The notes: generated by a model not told the origin, from the letters alone. Shown: positions 16,762-26,385, counted from the stretch's first letter. The stretch: DNA of 64,000 nucleotides from Lysinibacillus_B sp042920265 (GCF_042920265.1 NZ_JBDQZI010000001.1:248001-312000), one strand, 5' to 3'. Numbers and translations: made by a program.

Positions 16762-19029
16762 ATGATGGCCAGAAAAAAGAATAAAAAAAGAGAAACAGGA
16801 CAAACAAAAGCAAGTAAAGAGCTGCATCCGTTAGCGTATGAAATTATAGGTATCATGCTCATTGCTTTTGCGATGATTGCATTTTTTGAACTCGGTTTAG
16901 TTGGGCAAGTCGTTTATACGGTGTCGCTGTTTTTGCTAGGTAATTTACATTTCTTTGTGCCATTTTTATGTGTGTTTATCGCGGGTATGTTAATGGTTAG
17001 AAGACGCGGTGTGAAGCTGAATAATCGTATTATTATCGGTCTCATGCTCATGTTAGGTAGCTTTATGGTATTTAGTCATTCTATTCTTTTTGAACAGCTG
17101 CATAAAGGGAAGTTATTGTTAAGTGATTCCGTTCTCCGTGAGACTTGGCGTATTTTAATTGATTCAGATGGAGTAATCAATCGTAGTGATTCTCTTGGTG
17201 GTGGTTTAATTGGTGCTTTTCTCTTTAGTATGTTTCATGTGTTATTTGATGCAACGGGTGCGAAAATTGCGGCAATGGTGTTAATGATTGTAGGACTAAT
17301 TTTAATTACAGGAAAAGCACTCGTTCCCTTCATTATAGAAAAAGGACCGACTGTGAAAGATAAGCTTAAAGGAATGAAAGCGGAAAAACCCACCGGACGC
17401 ACCAAACGAAAAACCCGAACCGAAGAGGAAGCGGCGGTCGCAGCAGTAGAGACAGTCGCAACGGTAGAGACGATTGACTATTATGAACCTGTGATTTCGG
17501 CCTTTACCGAAAATGTGGAGCAAAGTGGACGGGATGAGTTTGGTGCAGATGAAGATGATGGACATGTAATAGATGAAACGATCGATGTCACAAACTATGC
17601 TGAAAATGCCTTTTATAAAATGCCTTCCTTACAATTATTAAATGCACCACCAGAACATGATCAAAGCGGAGAATATAAAGTCATTCAAGGGAATGCTAAA
17701 AAATTAGAACAAACCTTTCATAGTTTTGGTGTAAAAGCGCGTGTCACACAAGTACATCTCGGTCCAGCTGTGACCAAATATGAAGTACAGCCCGATGTCG
17801 GTGTAAAAGTTAGTAAAATTGTGAGTTTGCAGGATGATTTAGCGTTAGCTCTAGCAGCAAAAGATATTCGCATTGAAGCACCGATTCCTGGGAAGTCTGC
17901 AATCGGTATTGAAGTGCCGAATAGTGAGATTGCGATTGTCACGTTAAGAGAGGTACTAGAGTCTAAAGAAAATAATCGCCCAGATGCAAAATTATTAATC
18001 GGTTTTGGGCGTGATATTACAGGGCAAGCCAAGTTAGCAGAGCTAAACAAAATGCCACACTTACTCGTTGCAGGTTCTACAGGGAGTGGGAAGTCCGTAT
18101 GTATTAATGGGATTATTATCTCAATTTTAATGCGGGCAGCACCGTATGAAGTAAAAATGATGATGATTGACCCGAAGATGGTAGAGTTAAATGTGTATAA
18201 TGGCATTCCGCATTTGCTTGCGCCTGTCGTGACAGATCCTCGTAAAGCAGCACAAGCTCTTCAAAAAGTAGTGTCTGAAATGGAACGGCGATATGATTTA
18301 TTTTCCCATACAAGTACGCGAAACATCGAAGGGTATAATGAATACATTGACCAACATAATTTAGAACATGAAGAAAAACAATCGAAACTTCCATACATCG
18401 TAGTAATCGTAGATGAGTTGGCTGATTTAATGATGGTTGCGCCAGGTGAGGTAGAGGATTCGATTACGCGTCTTGCGCAAATGGCACGTGCGGCGGGGAT
18501 TCATTTAATTTTAGCGACACAACGACCGTCAGTTGATGTCATTACTGGTATTATTAAAGCGAATATACCATCGCGTATTGCATTTGCCGTATCGAGTGCG
18601 ATTGATTCGCGCACAATACTAGATATGGGCGGTGCTGAACGGCTACTTGGCCGAGGCGATATGTTGTTTTTACCAGCAGGCGCTTCAAAGCCAGTACGTG
18701 TACAGGGCGCTTTTTTATCAGATGGAGAAGTACGAGCGGTTGTCGATTATGTCATTTCACAACAAAAAGCGCAATATGAGGAGGCGATGATCCCTACGGA
18801 TGAACCGGTACAAGAAATGGCCGATGAAAAAGATGCTTTGTATGATGAGGCGGTTCAACTTGTCATTGATATGCAAAGTGCATCCGTGTCCATGTTACAA
18901 CGTAAATTTCGAATCGGTTATGCACGAGCCGCACGGATTATGGATCAAATGGAGATGAGGGGTGTAGTAAGTCCGCCTGATGGAAGTAGACCTAGACAAG
19001 TATTAGTCACAAAATCAATGATAGAATAA
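16762..19029 (+). CDS. spoIIIE: DNA translocase FtsK/SpoIIIE
   Basis: A 755-residue hexameric DNA pump. The basic N-terminus is followed by about four membrane helices (residues 25-185), an acidic linker (about 200-270), and the RecA-like motor with Walker A GSTGSGKS (about residue 439) and Walker B IVVIVDELADLMM. The C-terminal winged-helix gamma domain reads SVSMLQRKFRIGYARAARIMDQ. In B. subtilis the gene at this locus is spoIIIE, which moves the chromosome into the forespore. tepA and ylzJ, normally between rnjB and spoIIIE, are missing. The start is taken at the first ATG of ATGATG, 7 bases after AGTAGGTG. Confidence 0.96.
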   Translation: MMARKKNKKRETGQTKASKELHPLAYEIIGIMLIAFAMIAFFELGLVGQVVYTVSLFLLGNLHFFVPFLCVFIAGMLMVRRRGVKLNNRIIIGLMLMLGSFMVFSHSILFEQLHKGKLLLSDSVLRETWRILIDSDGVINRSDSLGGGLIGAFLFSMFHVLFDATGAKIAAMVLMIVGLILITGKALVPFIIEKGPTVKDKLKGMKAEKPTGRTKRKTRTEEEAAVAAVETVATVETIDYYEPVISAFTENVEQSGRDEFGADEDDGHVIDETIDVTNYAENAFYKMPSLQLLNAPPEHDQSGEYKVIQGNAKKLEQTFHSFGVKARVTQVHLGPAVTKYEVQPDVGVKVSKIVSLQDDLALALAAKDIRIEAPIPGKSAIGIEVPNSEIAIVTLREVLESKENNRPDAKLLIGFGRDITGQAKLAELNKMPHLLVAGSTGSGKSVCINGIIISILMRAAPYEVKMMMIDPKMVELNVYNGIPHLLAPVVTDPRKAAQALQKVVSEMERRYDLFSHTSTRNIEGYNEYIDQHNLEHEEKQSKLPYIVVIVDELADLMMVAPGEVEDSITRLAQMARAAGIHLILATQRPSVDVITGIIKANIPSRIAFAVSSAIDSRTILDMGGAERLLGRGDMLFLPAGASKPVRVQGAFLSDGEVRAVVDYVISQQKAQYEEAMIPTDEPVQEMADEKDALYDEAVQLVIDMQSASVSMLQRKFRIGYARAARIMDQMEMRGVVSPPDGSRPRQVLVTKSMIE

Positions 19030-19128
19030 AGAGAAGTGACAGTATATTTCGTCTTTTATGAATTATGTCTAAAAAGAGCTTATTCCACCATAATAAACAA
19101 ATTAATATATACTTTTTGCTGAAATGTG

Positions 19129-19157
19129 TTTTCATCAGAAGCTAAAAGTGTTATATT
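19129..19157 (+). promoter_or_regulatory. Promoter of the GntR regulator gene
   Basis: TTTTCA (19129-19134), 17-base spacer, TATATT (19152-19157). Confidence 0.45.
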
Positions 19158-19185
19158 ATTCAACGAATTAGTAGGAATGTTGTAC

Positions 19186-19199
19186 ATCAGATGTCTGAT
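19186..19199 (+). promoter_or_regulatory. Inverted repeat, probable GntR autoregulatory operator
   Basis: ATCAGA-TG-TCTGAT is a perfect 6-base inverted repeat with a 2-base spacer. It lies between the inferred promoter (-10 at 19152) and the regulator's start (19222), i.e. in the initially transcribed region, a typical place for HutC/UTRA-type GntR control. Confidence 0.5.
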
Positions 19200-19221
19200 C
19201 TCTAATTTGGTGGTGGTTAAT

Positions 19222-19950
19222 GTGACAATAAAAACAGATCATCGTCATTTGTACTTACAAGTAATTGATCGTTTAAAATCAGATATTGAAAAGGGGATTT
19301 ATCAAGAAAACCAAAAACTTCCTTCTGAATTTGAACTGTCAAAATCGCTTGGAGTCAGTCGTGCAACTTTACGTGAGGCGCTAAGATTGCTGGAAGAGGA
19401 AAACGTTATTGTACGTCGTCATGGCGTAGGAACATTTGTCAATCCGAAACCAGTTTTCACATCAGGAATTGAACAGCTTTCGAGTATATCATCAATGATT
19501 GAAAAGGCAGGTATGGAGCCTGGCTCAATTTTTATGAGTGCAGTGGAAGATGAACCAACAGAAAACGATTTAAACCGATTCCAAACCGACATTGATGACA
19601 ATGTAATTACAATTGAACGTGTTAGAACGGCAGATAGTGAACCGGTTGTGTACTGTATAGATAAAGTACCATCAAGCTATTTGCCAAAGCAATTTTTGAA
19701 AAATGAAGATTTATCTATTTTCTCTGCCCTTGAAAAGTCGGGACAGATTCGTGTAGCGTATGCCATCACATATATTGATCCAGTAGGCTATCATGAAGTC
19801 GTTTCACCGATTTTAAAATGTGGGCCAGAGACAGCTTTACTCGTATTAAAACAACTGCACTACGATGATAATGATAAAGTAGTGCTATATTCAAAGAACT
19901 ATTTTAGAGCTGATAAATTCAGTTTCCATGTAGTTCGTAAAAGGGTGTAG
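19222..19950 (+). CDS. ymfC: GntR/HutC family transcriptional regulator (YmfC-like, probable NupR)
   Basis: A 242-residue regulator: N-terminal winged helix (about residues 8-72, with LPSEFELSKSLGVSRATLREALRLL) and a C-terminal UTRA ligand-binding domain (about 90-235). The GTG at 19222 is chosen because GGTGGTGG lies 5-6 bases before it, although the frame is open to 19126. It directly precedes a BmpA-type nucleoside ABC operon. I recall the B. subtilis homologue at the ymf locus being renamed NupR for control of nupNOPQ; the adjacency here supports that role. Confidence 0.88.
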   Translation: MTIKTDHRHLYLQVIDRLKSDIEKGIYQENQKLPSEFELSKSLGVSRATLREALRLLEEENVIVRRHGVGTFVNPKPVFTSGIEQLSSISSMIEKAGMEPGSIFMSAVEDEPTENDLNRFQTDIDDNVITIERVRTADSEPVVYCIDKVPSSYLPKQFLKNEDLSIFSALEKSGQIRVAYAITYIDPVGYHEVVSPILKCGPETALLVLKQLHYDDNDKVVLYSKNYFRADKFSFHVVRKRV

Positions 19951-20005
19951 AACATATTTTTATTTCCTACTAATTAAAAAATGAAAAATTTGGGGGGACT
20001 AGATT

Positions 20006-21106
20006 ATGAAAAAACGTAAATTTGGTTTATTAATCTCATCTGTGGTAGCAACTGGTGCTATTTTAGCGGCATGTGGTAGCGATGACGATGGAGCAAAAGA
20101 TACTTCAAATAATGACACAACGGGTGATAACGGCACAACAGAAGAAGCCGCTGGGGACTTTTCTATTGCTATGGTAACAGACGTTGGTGGTGTTGATGAT
20201 AAATCATTCAACCAGTCTGCTTGGGAAGGTATCGAAAAGTGGGGTACTGACAACGGGCTAACAAAAGGCGATGGTGGTTTCGACTATTTACAATCAAAAT
20301 CAGATGCTGACTACAATACAAACTTAACTGCATTATTACGTCGCGATTTTGACTTAGTATTTGGCGTAGGTTATTTAATGAACGATGCAGTGCTTGAAAT
20401 TGCGGAGCAACGATCAGATGCAAAACTTGCCATTATTGACTCTGTCGTAGATGCACCAAACGTAGCATCTGTCCTGTTTAAAGAGCAAGAAGGGGCATTC
20501 CTTGCAGGTGTCGTAGCTGCAACAATGTCTGAGACAGGTAAAATCGGTTTCGTAGGTGGACAATCCATTCCAGTAATCGAACGTTTCCATGCAGGTTATG
20601 TGGAAGGTGCAAAAGCTGTGAACCCTGATATCGAGATTGATGTGTACTATGCAGAAGCATTCGATAAAGCAGAATTAGGTAAAACAGCTGCAAATCGTAT
20701 GTACTCTTCAGGTGTAGACATTATCTTCCACGCTGCAGGCGGTACGGGTAATGGTGTATTCACAGAAGCAAAAGAGCGTAAAGAAAAAGATCCAAATGCG
20801 AACGTATGGGTAATCGGTGTAGACGCTGACCAATACGCAGAAGGTCAAGTAGGTGACCAAAACATCACATTAACTTCTATGCTAAAAGGCGTAGGGCATG
20901 CGGTAATTGATATTGCAAACCGTGCAAAAGAAGGTAAATTCCCAGGCGGTGAAACAATTGTTTACGGTTTAGCGGAAGATGGTGTTGGTTTAGCTGACTC
21001 TCGCGGTGCCATCCCAGAGGACGTATTAAAAACAGTAGAAGACTACAAAGCAAAGATTGCTTCTGGTGAAATCGTAGTACCAGAAAAACCAAAGGAAGCT
21101 AAATAA
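20006..21106 (+). CDS. nupN: BmpA-family nucleoside-binding lipoprotein (NupN-like)
   Basis: A 366-residue substrate-binding lipoprotein. The signal peptide ends in the lipobox LAAC (Cys at about residue 23), followed by a low-complexity Asp/Thr/Asn linker to about residue 50. The BMP domain follows, with GGVDDKSFNQSAWEG and WVIGVDADQ, typical of purine nucleoside binding proteins. TTGGGGGG precedes the ATG. It is the first gene of a NupNOPQ-type importer and is set apart from the ATPase gene by two hairpins, which would allow higher expression of the binding protein. Confidence 0.93.
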   Translation: MKKRKFGLLISSVVATGAILAACGSDDDGAKDTSNNDTTGDNGTTEEAAGDFSIAMVTDVGGVDDKSFNQSAWEGIEKWGTDNGLTKGDGGFDYLQSKSDADYNTNLTALLRRDFDLVFGVGYLMNDAVLEIAEQRSDAKLAIIDSVVDAPNVASVLFKEQEGAFLAGVVAATMSETGKIGFVGGQSIPVIERFHAGYVEGAKAVNPDIEIDVYYAEAFDKAELGKTAANRMYSSGVDIIFHAAGGTGNGVFTEAKERKEKDPNANVWVIGVDADQYAEGQVGDQNITLTSMLKGVGHAVIDIANRAKEGKFPGGETIVYGLAEDGVGLADSRGAIPEDVLKTVEDYKAKIASGEIVVPEKPKEAK

Positions 21107-21121
21107 TCAATATGTTTTGTC

Positions 21122-21165
21122 CATCATCATAGAGATTCTCGGTAATCTCTATGATGATTTTGTAA
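21122..21165 (+). terminator. Strong stem-loop after nupN, probable attenuator
   Basis: ATCATCATAGAGATT pairs perfectly with AATCTCTATGATGAT around a CTCGGT loop, followed by TTTGT. The T tract is short, so partial readthrough to nupO is likely. Confidence 0.75.
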
Positions 21166-21264
21166 TTAAAGAATGCCGTTCGATAATTCTGTGAATTTAA
21201 ATGTAAGCGTTCTACTTAGGCGTTAGAGCAGGATTTTAGTAGTGTTTGGCGAAAATTAATAGAT

Positions 21265-21300
21265 GAAAGGTTTTTATGTAAAAAACCTTTCTTGTGTTAA
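21265..21300 (+). terminator. Second stem-loop between nupN and nupO
   Basis: GAAAGGTTTTT pairs with AAAAACCTTTC around a short loop, followed by T-rich sequence. It may end transcripts or protect processed mRNA ends. Confidence 0.5.
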
Positions 21301-21342
21301 TTTTATTACTTTCATATAAATGAGCCTAAAGGAGTGAATCGA

Positions 21343-22872
21343 GTGGAATACGTGATTGAAATGCTCGGCATTCGTAAGGAATTTGGCGGATTCGTAGCAA
21401 ATAACAACATCACTCTCCAACTGAAAAAAGGCGAAATTCATGCACTACTAGGTGAAAACGGTGCAGGTAAATCGACTTTAATGAACGTACTTTTCGGACT
21501 TTATCAGCCAGAAGCTGGTGATATTAAAGTGCGCGGGGAATCGGTAAAGATTACAGACCCAAATGTAGCGAACGATCTTGGGATTGGGATGGTTCACCAA
21601 CATTTTATGTTAGTGGAAAACTTTACAGTTACTGAAAATATTATTTTAGGTAGCGAGCCGACAAAAGTAGGTGTCGTGAATATTAAAGACGCTGCCAAAG
21701 ATATTGCCAAGCTATCTGAAAAATATGGTTTAGATGTAGATCCATATGCAAAAATTGAAGATATTTCAGTAGGAATGCAGCAACGTGTGGAAATTTTAAA
21801 AACACTTTACCGTGGAGCTGAAATTTTAATATTTGACGAACCTACTGCTTCTTTAACGCCTCAAGAAATCACGGAGCTGATCCAGATCATGAAGCGTCTT
21901 ATTAAAGAAGGTAAATCTATTATTTTAATAACACACAAATTAAAAGAGATTATGGAAGTTTCTGATCGTGTCACGATTATTCGTAAAGGGGAAGGGATTG
22001 GAACAGTGGTCACAGCTGAAACAAATCCAGACCAACTTGCCGAATTAATGGTCGGACGTCAAGTCACTTTCAAAACAGAAAAAGGTTCAGCGAATCCAAC
22101 AGATGAAGTATTAAACGTGAAAGATTTAGTTGTACTTGATTACCGTGGAACAGAGAAAGTGAAGGGGCTAAATTTATCCGTTCGTAAAGGTGAGATTGTC
22201 GGGATTGCCGGAATTGATGGGAATGGTCAATCTGAATTAATCGAAGCGATTACGGGTTTACGTAAAGTAAAAAGCGGACAAGTGATCATGAATGGGGTCA
22301 ATGTAACGAATAAAAAGCCGCGTGAAATTACAGAAACAGGTTTAGGACATATCCCGCAAGACCGTCATAAACACGGACTTGTACTTGATTTTTCAGTTGG
22401 TCATAATATAGCGCTTCAAACGTACTACACAGATGAATTTTCAAAGTTTGGCGTAATCGATTATAAGAAAATCTCGAAAAAGGCGAATAAAATTATTGAA
22501 GAGTTTGACGTGCGGACAGGTCATGGGGAAGCAACACCCGCACGTGCGTTATCAGGTGGTAACCAACAAAAAGCGATTATTGGACGTGAGGTAGACCGAA
22601 ATCCTGAGCTATTAATCGCAGCGCTACCGACACGCGGTCTTGATGTAGGAGCGATTGAATTTATTCACCGTCGTTTAATCGAGCAACGTGATAAAGGAAA
22701 AGCAGTTTTATTAATTTCATTTGAATTAGATGAGGTCATGAATGTATCGGACCGCATTGCCGTTATTTATGATGGGCAAATTGTCGATACATTAGATCCG
22801 CGTGAAACGACTGAGCAAGAGCTTGGCTTATTAATGGCAGGTCAGTCAAAGAAAAGGAAGGGGGACGAATAA
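21343..22872 (+). CDS. nupO: Nucleoside ABC transporter, tandem ATP-binding protein (NupO-like)
   Basis: A 509-residue protein with two ABC domains, as in sugar and BMP-type importers. Domain 1 has Walker A GENGAGKST, the SVGMQQRVEILK signature and Walker B LIFDEPTASL. Domain 2 has the degenerate Walker A GIDGNGQSE, signature ALSGGNQQKAIIGRE and LPTRGLDVG. The GTG at 21343 lies 8 bases after AAAGGAG; an in-frame GTG nine bases earlier overlaps that site. It ends 3 bases before nupP. Confidence 0.95.
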   Translation: MEYVIEMLGIRKEFGGFVANNNITLQLKKGEIHALLGENGAGKSTLMNVLFGLYQPEAGDIKVRGESVKITDPNVANDLGIGMVHQHFMLVENFTVTENIILGSEPTKVGVVNIKDAAKDIAKLSEKYGLDVDPYAKIEDISVGMQQRVEILKTLYRGAEILIFDEPTASLTPQEITELIQIMKRLIKEGKSIILITHKLKEIMEVSDRVTIIRKGEGIGTVVTAETNPDQLAELMVGRQVTFKTEKGSANPTDEVLNVKDLVVLDYRGTEKVKGLNLSVRKGEIVGIAGIDGNGQSELIEAITGLRKVKSGQVIMNGVNVTNKKPREITETGLGHIPQDRHKHGLVLDFSVGHNIALQTYYTDEFSKFGVIDYKKISKKANKIIEEFDVRTGHGEATPARALSGGNQQKAIIGREVDRNPELLIAALPTRGLDVGAIEFIHRRLIEQRDKGKAVLLISFELDEVMNVSDRIAVIYDGQIVDTLDPRETTEQELGLLMAGQSKKRKGDE

Positions 22873-22875
22873 TTT

Positions 22876-23922
22876 ATGTCAAATCGGTTGATTAACATTC
22901 TCGTTCCTGCTATCTCTGTTGTGTTAGGGTTAATCGTAGGGGCGATTGTAATGGTTGTGTCTGGTTACGACCCAGTTGCAGGTTACATCGCACTTTGGAA
23001 CGGTATTTTTGGAGATGTTTATACTATTGGTGAAACGATTCGCCAAATTACACCGTATATTTTAGCTGGTTTAGCGGTAGCATTTGCTTTCCGTACAGGG
23101 TTATTCAATATCGGGGTTGAAGGTCAGCTAATTATGGGATGGGTAGCCGCAGCATATGTCGGTTATGCATTCGAAGGCTTACCTAAGTTTATTCACTTAC
23201 CATTAGCATTACTTGCTGCAGCAGCTGCAGGTGCTTTTTGGGCATTTATTGCTGGTTTCTTAAAGGCTAGATTTAGTGTGCATGAAGTTATTGCGACAAT
23301 TATGTTAAACTACACGGCACTTCATATTACGAATGCATTGATTAAGTACTGGTCCGGTGGCGACCGTACAGAAAAAATTCAAGAATCCGCGTCCTTGCGT
23401 TTTTCTTGGTTTGAGCAAATAACAGATTATTCTCGTCTTCACTGGGGAATTGTTGTCGCATTAATCATGGTATTTGTCATGTGGTTCTTACTAGAGCGCA
23501 CAACACGCGGCTTCGAATTAAAGGCAGTTGGGTTTAATCACAATGCAGCAGAATATGCAGGGATGAGTGTTAATAAAAATATTATTTTAGCGATGACGAT
23601 TTCAGGTATGTTCGCCGGTCTTGGCGGTGCGATGGAGGCGCTTGGTACATTCGGTTATGCCTCTGTTAAAGGTGGATTTACAGGGATCGGATTTGACGGT
23701 ATTGCGGTTGCCTTACTTGGTGCAAATACACCGCTTGGGGTAGTGTTTGGTGCATCATTATTCGGTTCATTAAAATTCGGTGCGTTAAATATGCCGAATG
23801 CTGCGGGTATTCCGACAGAAATTGTATCGATTATTATTGCATTAATCATTTTCTTCGTAGCATCGGGTTACGTCATTCGTGTATTATTAGAAAAGTTTGG
23901 TAGCAAAAAGGAGGGCAACTAA
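22876..23922 (+). CDS. nupP: Nucleoside ABC transporter permease (NupP-like)
   Basis: A 348-residue inner-membrane permease of the BPD_transp_2 family with about nine hydrophobic helices. It shows the family's FRTGLFNIGVEGQLIMG motif and the GFNHNAAEYAGM region that contacts the ATPase. It is the larger permease of the heterodimer and is translationally close to nupO and nupQ (1-base gap to the latter). Confidence 0.94.
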   Translation: MSNRLINILVPAISVVLGLIVGAIVMVVSGYDPVAGYIALWNGIFGDVYTIGETIRQITPYILAGLAVAFAFRTGLFNIGVEGQLIMGWVAAAYVGYAFEGLPKFIHLPLALLAAAAAGAFWAFIAGFLKARFSVHEVIATIMLNYTALHITNALIKYWSGGDRTEKIQESASLRFSWFEQITDYSRLHWGIVVALIMVFVMWFLLERTTRGFELKAVGFNHNAAEYAGMSVNKNIILAMTISGMFAGLGGAMEALGTFGYASVKGGFTGIGFDGIAVALLGANTPLGVVFGASLFGSLKFGALNMPNAAGIPTEIVSIIIALIIFFVASGYVIRVLLEKFGSKKEGN

Positions 23923-23923
23923 T

Positions 23924-24886
23924 ATGAGCTTTTTAGAAGTATTATATTTCATCGTCCCTTCTGCTATTTTCTACGCCGCTCCGCTAATTTTCGGTGCGAT
24001 TGGTGGCGTATTCTCAGAGCGTTCGGGTGTTGTCAACATCGGGATTGAAGGGATCATGGTGATTGGTGCCTTTGTAGGGATTGTCTTTAACTTATTTACA
24101 GCGGATATGTTCGGTAGCTTTACACCATGGGCTTCTCTTGTAGCCGCTATGGTAGTGGGCGCTATCTTCTCGTTATTCTTAGCGGTAGCGGCTATTTCAT
24201 TCCGCGCTGACCAAACCGTTACAGGGGTAGCATTGAACTTATTAGGTATAGCAATCGCGCTATTCTCTGTGAAAATGTTGTTCGAGGGGAAAGGCCAAAC
24301 GGATTTCATTTCAGAACGCTTTGCACGCTTTGATATTCCGTTATTATCAGATATTCCATTCCTTGGACCATTATTATTCCATAATTTATATGGTACATCG
24401 ATTTTAGCCGTTGCGCTAGCGGTTGTGGCATGGTTTATTATTTATAAAACACCATTCGGCTTACGTCTGCGCTCGGTTGGAGAACACCCGATGGCGGCAG
24501 ACACAATGGGGATTAATGTTACCAAAATGCGCTATATAGCCGTGATGATTTCAGGTGGGTTAGCAGGAATCGGTGGTGCGATTTATGCGCAAACGATTAC
24601 AAATGATTTCGGACACGCTACAATTAACGGCCAAGGGTTTATGGCGATTGCTGCGATGATCTTTGGGAAATGGCATCCAGTTGGTGCAATGGGGGCAGCG
24701 CTATTCTTCGGTTTAGCGCAAGCGTTAAGTATCGCAGGTGGTACTATTCCATACGTAAAGGAAATTCCACCTGTATTCTTAACGATTTTACCGTATGTGT
24801 TAACGATTTTAGCTTTAGCTGGATTTATTGGAAAAGCGACAGCACCAAAAGCAACGGGTACGCCTTATATTAAAGGCAAACGATAA
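23924..24886 (+). CDS. nupQ: Nucleoside ABC transporter permease (NupQ-like)
   Basis: A 320-residue permease of the same family as its neighbour, with the SERSGVVNIGIEGIMVIGAF motif and the RSVGEHPMAADTMGI coupling region. The ATG at 23924 follows GGAGGG; an in-frame start at 23897 inside nupP is less likely. It completes the nupNOPQ-type importer and is followed by a terminator. Confidence 0.94.
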   Translation: MSFLEVLYFIVPSAIFYAAPLIFGAIGGVFSERSGVVNIGIEGIMVIGAFVGIVFNLFTADMFGSFTPWASLVAAMVVGAIFSLFLAVAAISFRADQTVTGVALNLLGIAIALFSVKMLFEGKGQTDFISERFARFDIPLLSDIPFLGPLLFHNLYGTSILAVALAVVAWFIIYKTPFGLRLRSVGEHPMAADTMGINVTKMRYIAVMISGGLAGIGGAIYAQTITNDFGHATINGQGFMAIAAMIFGKWHPVGAMGAALFFGLAQALSIAGGTIPYVKEIPPVFLTILPYVLTILALAGFIGKATAPKATGTPYIKGKR

Positions 24887-24966
24887 GATTTTAAAACAAT
24901 ATATATTTCGTCCGTGTGTTTAGTAAGGGAACATGTTTGCCAAAATAACAGTTCAACTGTATAGCT

Positions 24967-24999
24967 ATAAAAGTCGTCTCAGCTTGAGGCGGCTTTTTC
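24967..24999 (+). terminator. Intrinsic terminator after nupQ
   Basis: AAAAGTCGTCTC pairs with GAGGCGGCTTTTT (one G-U pair) around AGCTT, followed by TCTC. Confidence 0.85.
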
Positions 25000-25006
25000 T
25001 CATGAT

Positions 25007-25061
25007 GAGCATATGCTGTTTTACTAAAAGTTGTATAATACTTTTGCAATATGCGCATATT
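25007..25061 (+). promoter_or_regulatory. ymfF promoter region flanked by related palindromes
   Basis: TATAAT at 25034-25039 is a good -10 without a clear -35. It is flanked by two palindromes built on the same half-site: AGCATATGCT (25007-25016, overlapping the -35 position) and AATATGCGCATATT (25048-25061, just downstream of the start point). This looks like a two-site operator for an unknown regulator. Confidence 0.5.
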
Positions 25062-25120
25062 CACATGTATAGTAATAGAGAGTATATATGCATTTCATTA
25101 GGTAGTCAGGAGGGGTTTTT

Positions 25121-26383
25121 TTGTTTTTAACAACACAATTAGCGAAGGGCGTTGCTTTACATACCCGACAAACGACGCAATTTAAAACGGTCAACTTTTC
25201 GATCAAATGGCGACGCCCATTAACAGAAAAGGATGCGGCGGAACGTACGGTGTTATCGAATGTGCTACAACATTCAAATGAAAAGTTCAAAACATCCGCA
25301 GCATTTCGTAGCTATTTAGATGATTTATTTGGTACGGTGCTTTATTTTGATACAATGAAACGTGGAAACGAGCATACAATTTTATTAAATGTAGAAACGG
25401 TGAATGATCAGTACTTAGCCAACTCAAATGTATTACAAGAAGTACTGCGTTTAATGCACACAGTTATTTTTAGCCCTAATCTAGAAAATAATGTATTTGT
25501 GCCATCCATTGTAGAACGGGAAAAAGAAATGGTATTGGAACGCATTCACTCCATTTTTGATGATAAGGCACGTTATGCACAGCACAGACTCACACAAATT
25601 TTACGTCCGAATCATCCAGCATCTATTTCGGCAAATGGTACAATTGAAGCAGTAAAAGCTGTAACTCCGCAGTCACTAAAAGCAGCATACGATGCCATGT
25701 TACAAAATGATAGCGTTGATATTTATGTGGTTGGTGATATTGACGTAGAACAAGTGACAGAGCAGCTTCGTCAAGCATTATCGTTTGGTGATCGCGCGTT
25801 GCATGAAAAGAAACCAAAGATTGAAGTGGATACAGCCCCAGAACCATATACGAAAGAACAGCAGGAAATGAAACAAGGAAAGCTCCATATCGGCTTTTCA
25901 ACACCGGTGTATTTCGGGCATGAAGATTTCCCTAAAATGCAAATCTTTAACGGCATTTTTGGCGGATACGCGCACTCAAAATTATTTATGAATGTCCGCG
26001 AACGTGAAAGTTTAGCCTATTATGCATCCAGTTCCTATGCGTCACATTACGGGCTTGTCTTTGTGACGTCTGGTATTGAACCGTCTAATGAGAAAAAGGC
26101 AATCGATGTGATTAATGAACAATTAACAACGATGCAAAACGGTGAAATTTCAGAGTTAGAGCTCACACAAACAAAAGCGATGTTAACGAATCAGTTAAAA
26201 GAGGCGCTTGATTCCGCGCGTGGTCAAATTGAAATATACGACCAATATAAAGATTTAAATGAACCATTTTCAATTAATACGTGGGCAACTCGTTGGCAAG
26301 AAGTCACGAAAGAAGATGTTCAACAAATGGCTAAACAAGTAAAACAAGAAGCAATTTATTTCTTGTGCGGTAAGGAGGACTAA
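25121..26383 (+). CDS. ymfF: M16-family non-catalytic partner protein (YmfF-like)
   Basis: A 420-residue protein of the M16 peptidase fold, paired with YmfH downstream. The zinc motif HxxEH of active members is absent from the expected N-terminal region (LQHSNEKF stands in about the right place), so it is probably the inactive partner of a heterodimer. The SKLFMNVRERESLAYYASSSYAS block of the second domain is conserved. It starts at TTG, preceded by CAGGAGGGG. It ends 2 bases before ymfH. Confidence 0.9.
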   Translation: MFLTTQLAKGVALHTRQTTQFKTVNFSIKWRRPLTEKDAAERTVLSNVLQHSNEKFKTSAAFRSYLDDLFGTVLYFDTMKRGNEHTILLNVETVNDQYLANSNVLQEVLRLMHTVIFSPNLENNVFVPSIVEREKEMVLERIHSIFDDKARYAQHRLTQILRPNHPASISANGTIEAVKAVTPQSLKAAYDAMLQNDSVDIYVVGDIDVEQVTEQLRQALSFGDRALHEKKPKIEVDTAPEPYTKEQQEMKQGKLHIGFSTPVYFGHEDFPKMQIFNGIFGGYAHSKLFMNVRERESLAYYASSSYASHYGLVFVTSGIEPSNEKKAIDVINEQLTTMQNGEISELELTQTKAMLTNQLKEALDSARGQIEIYDQYKDLNEPFSINTWATRWQEVTKEDVQQMAKQVKQEAIYFLCGKED

Positions 26384-26385
26384 TT

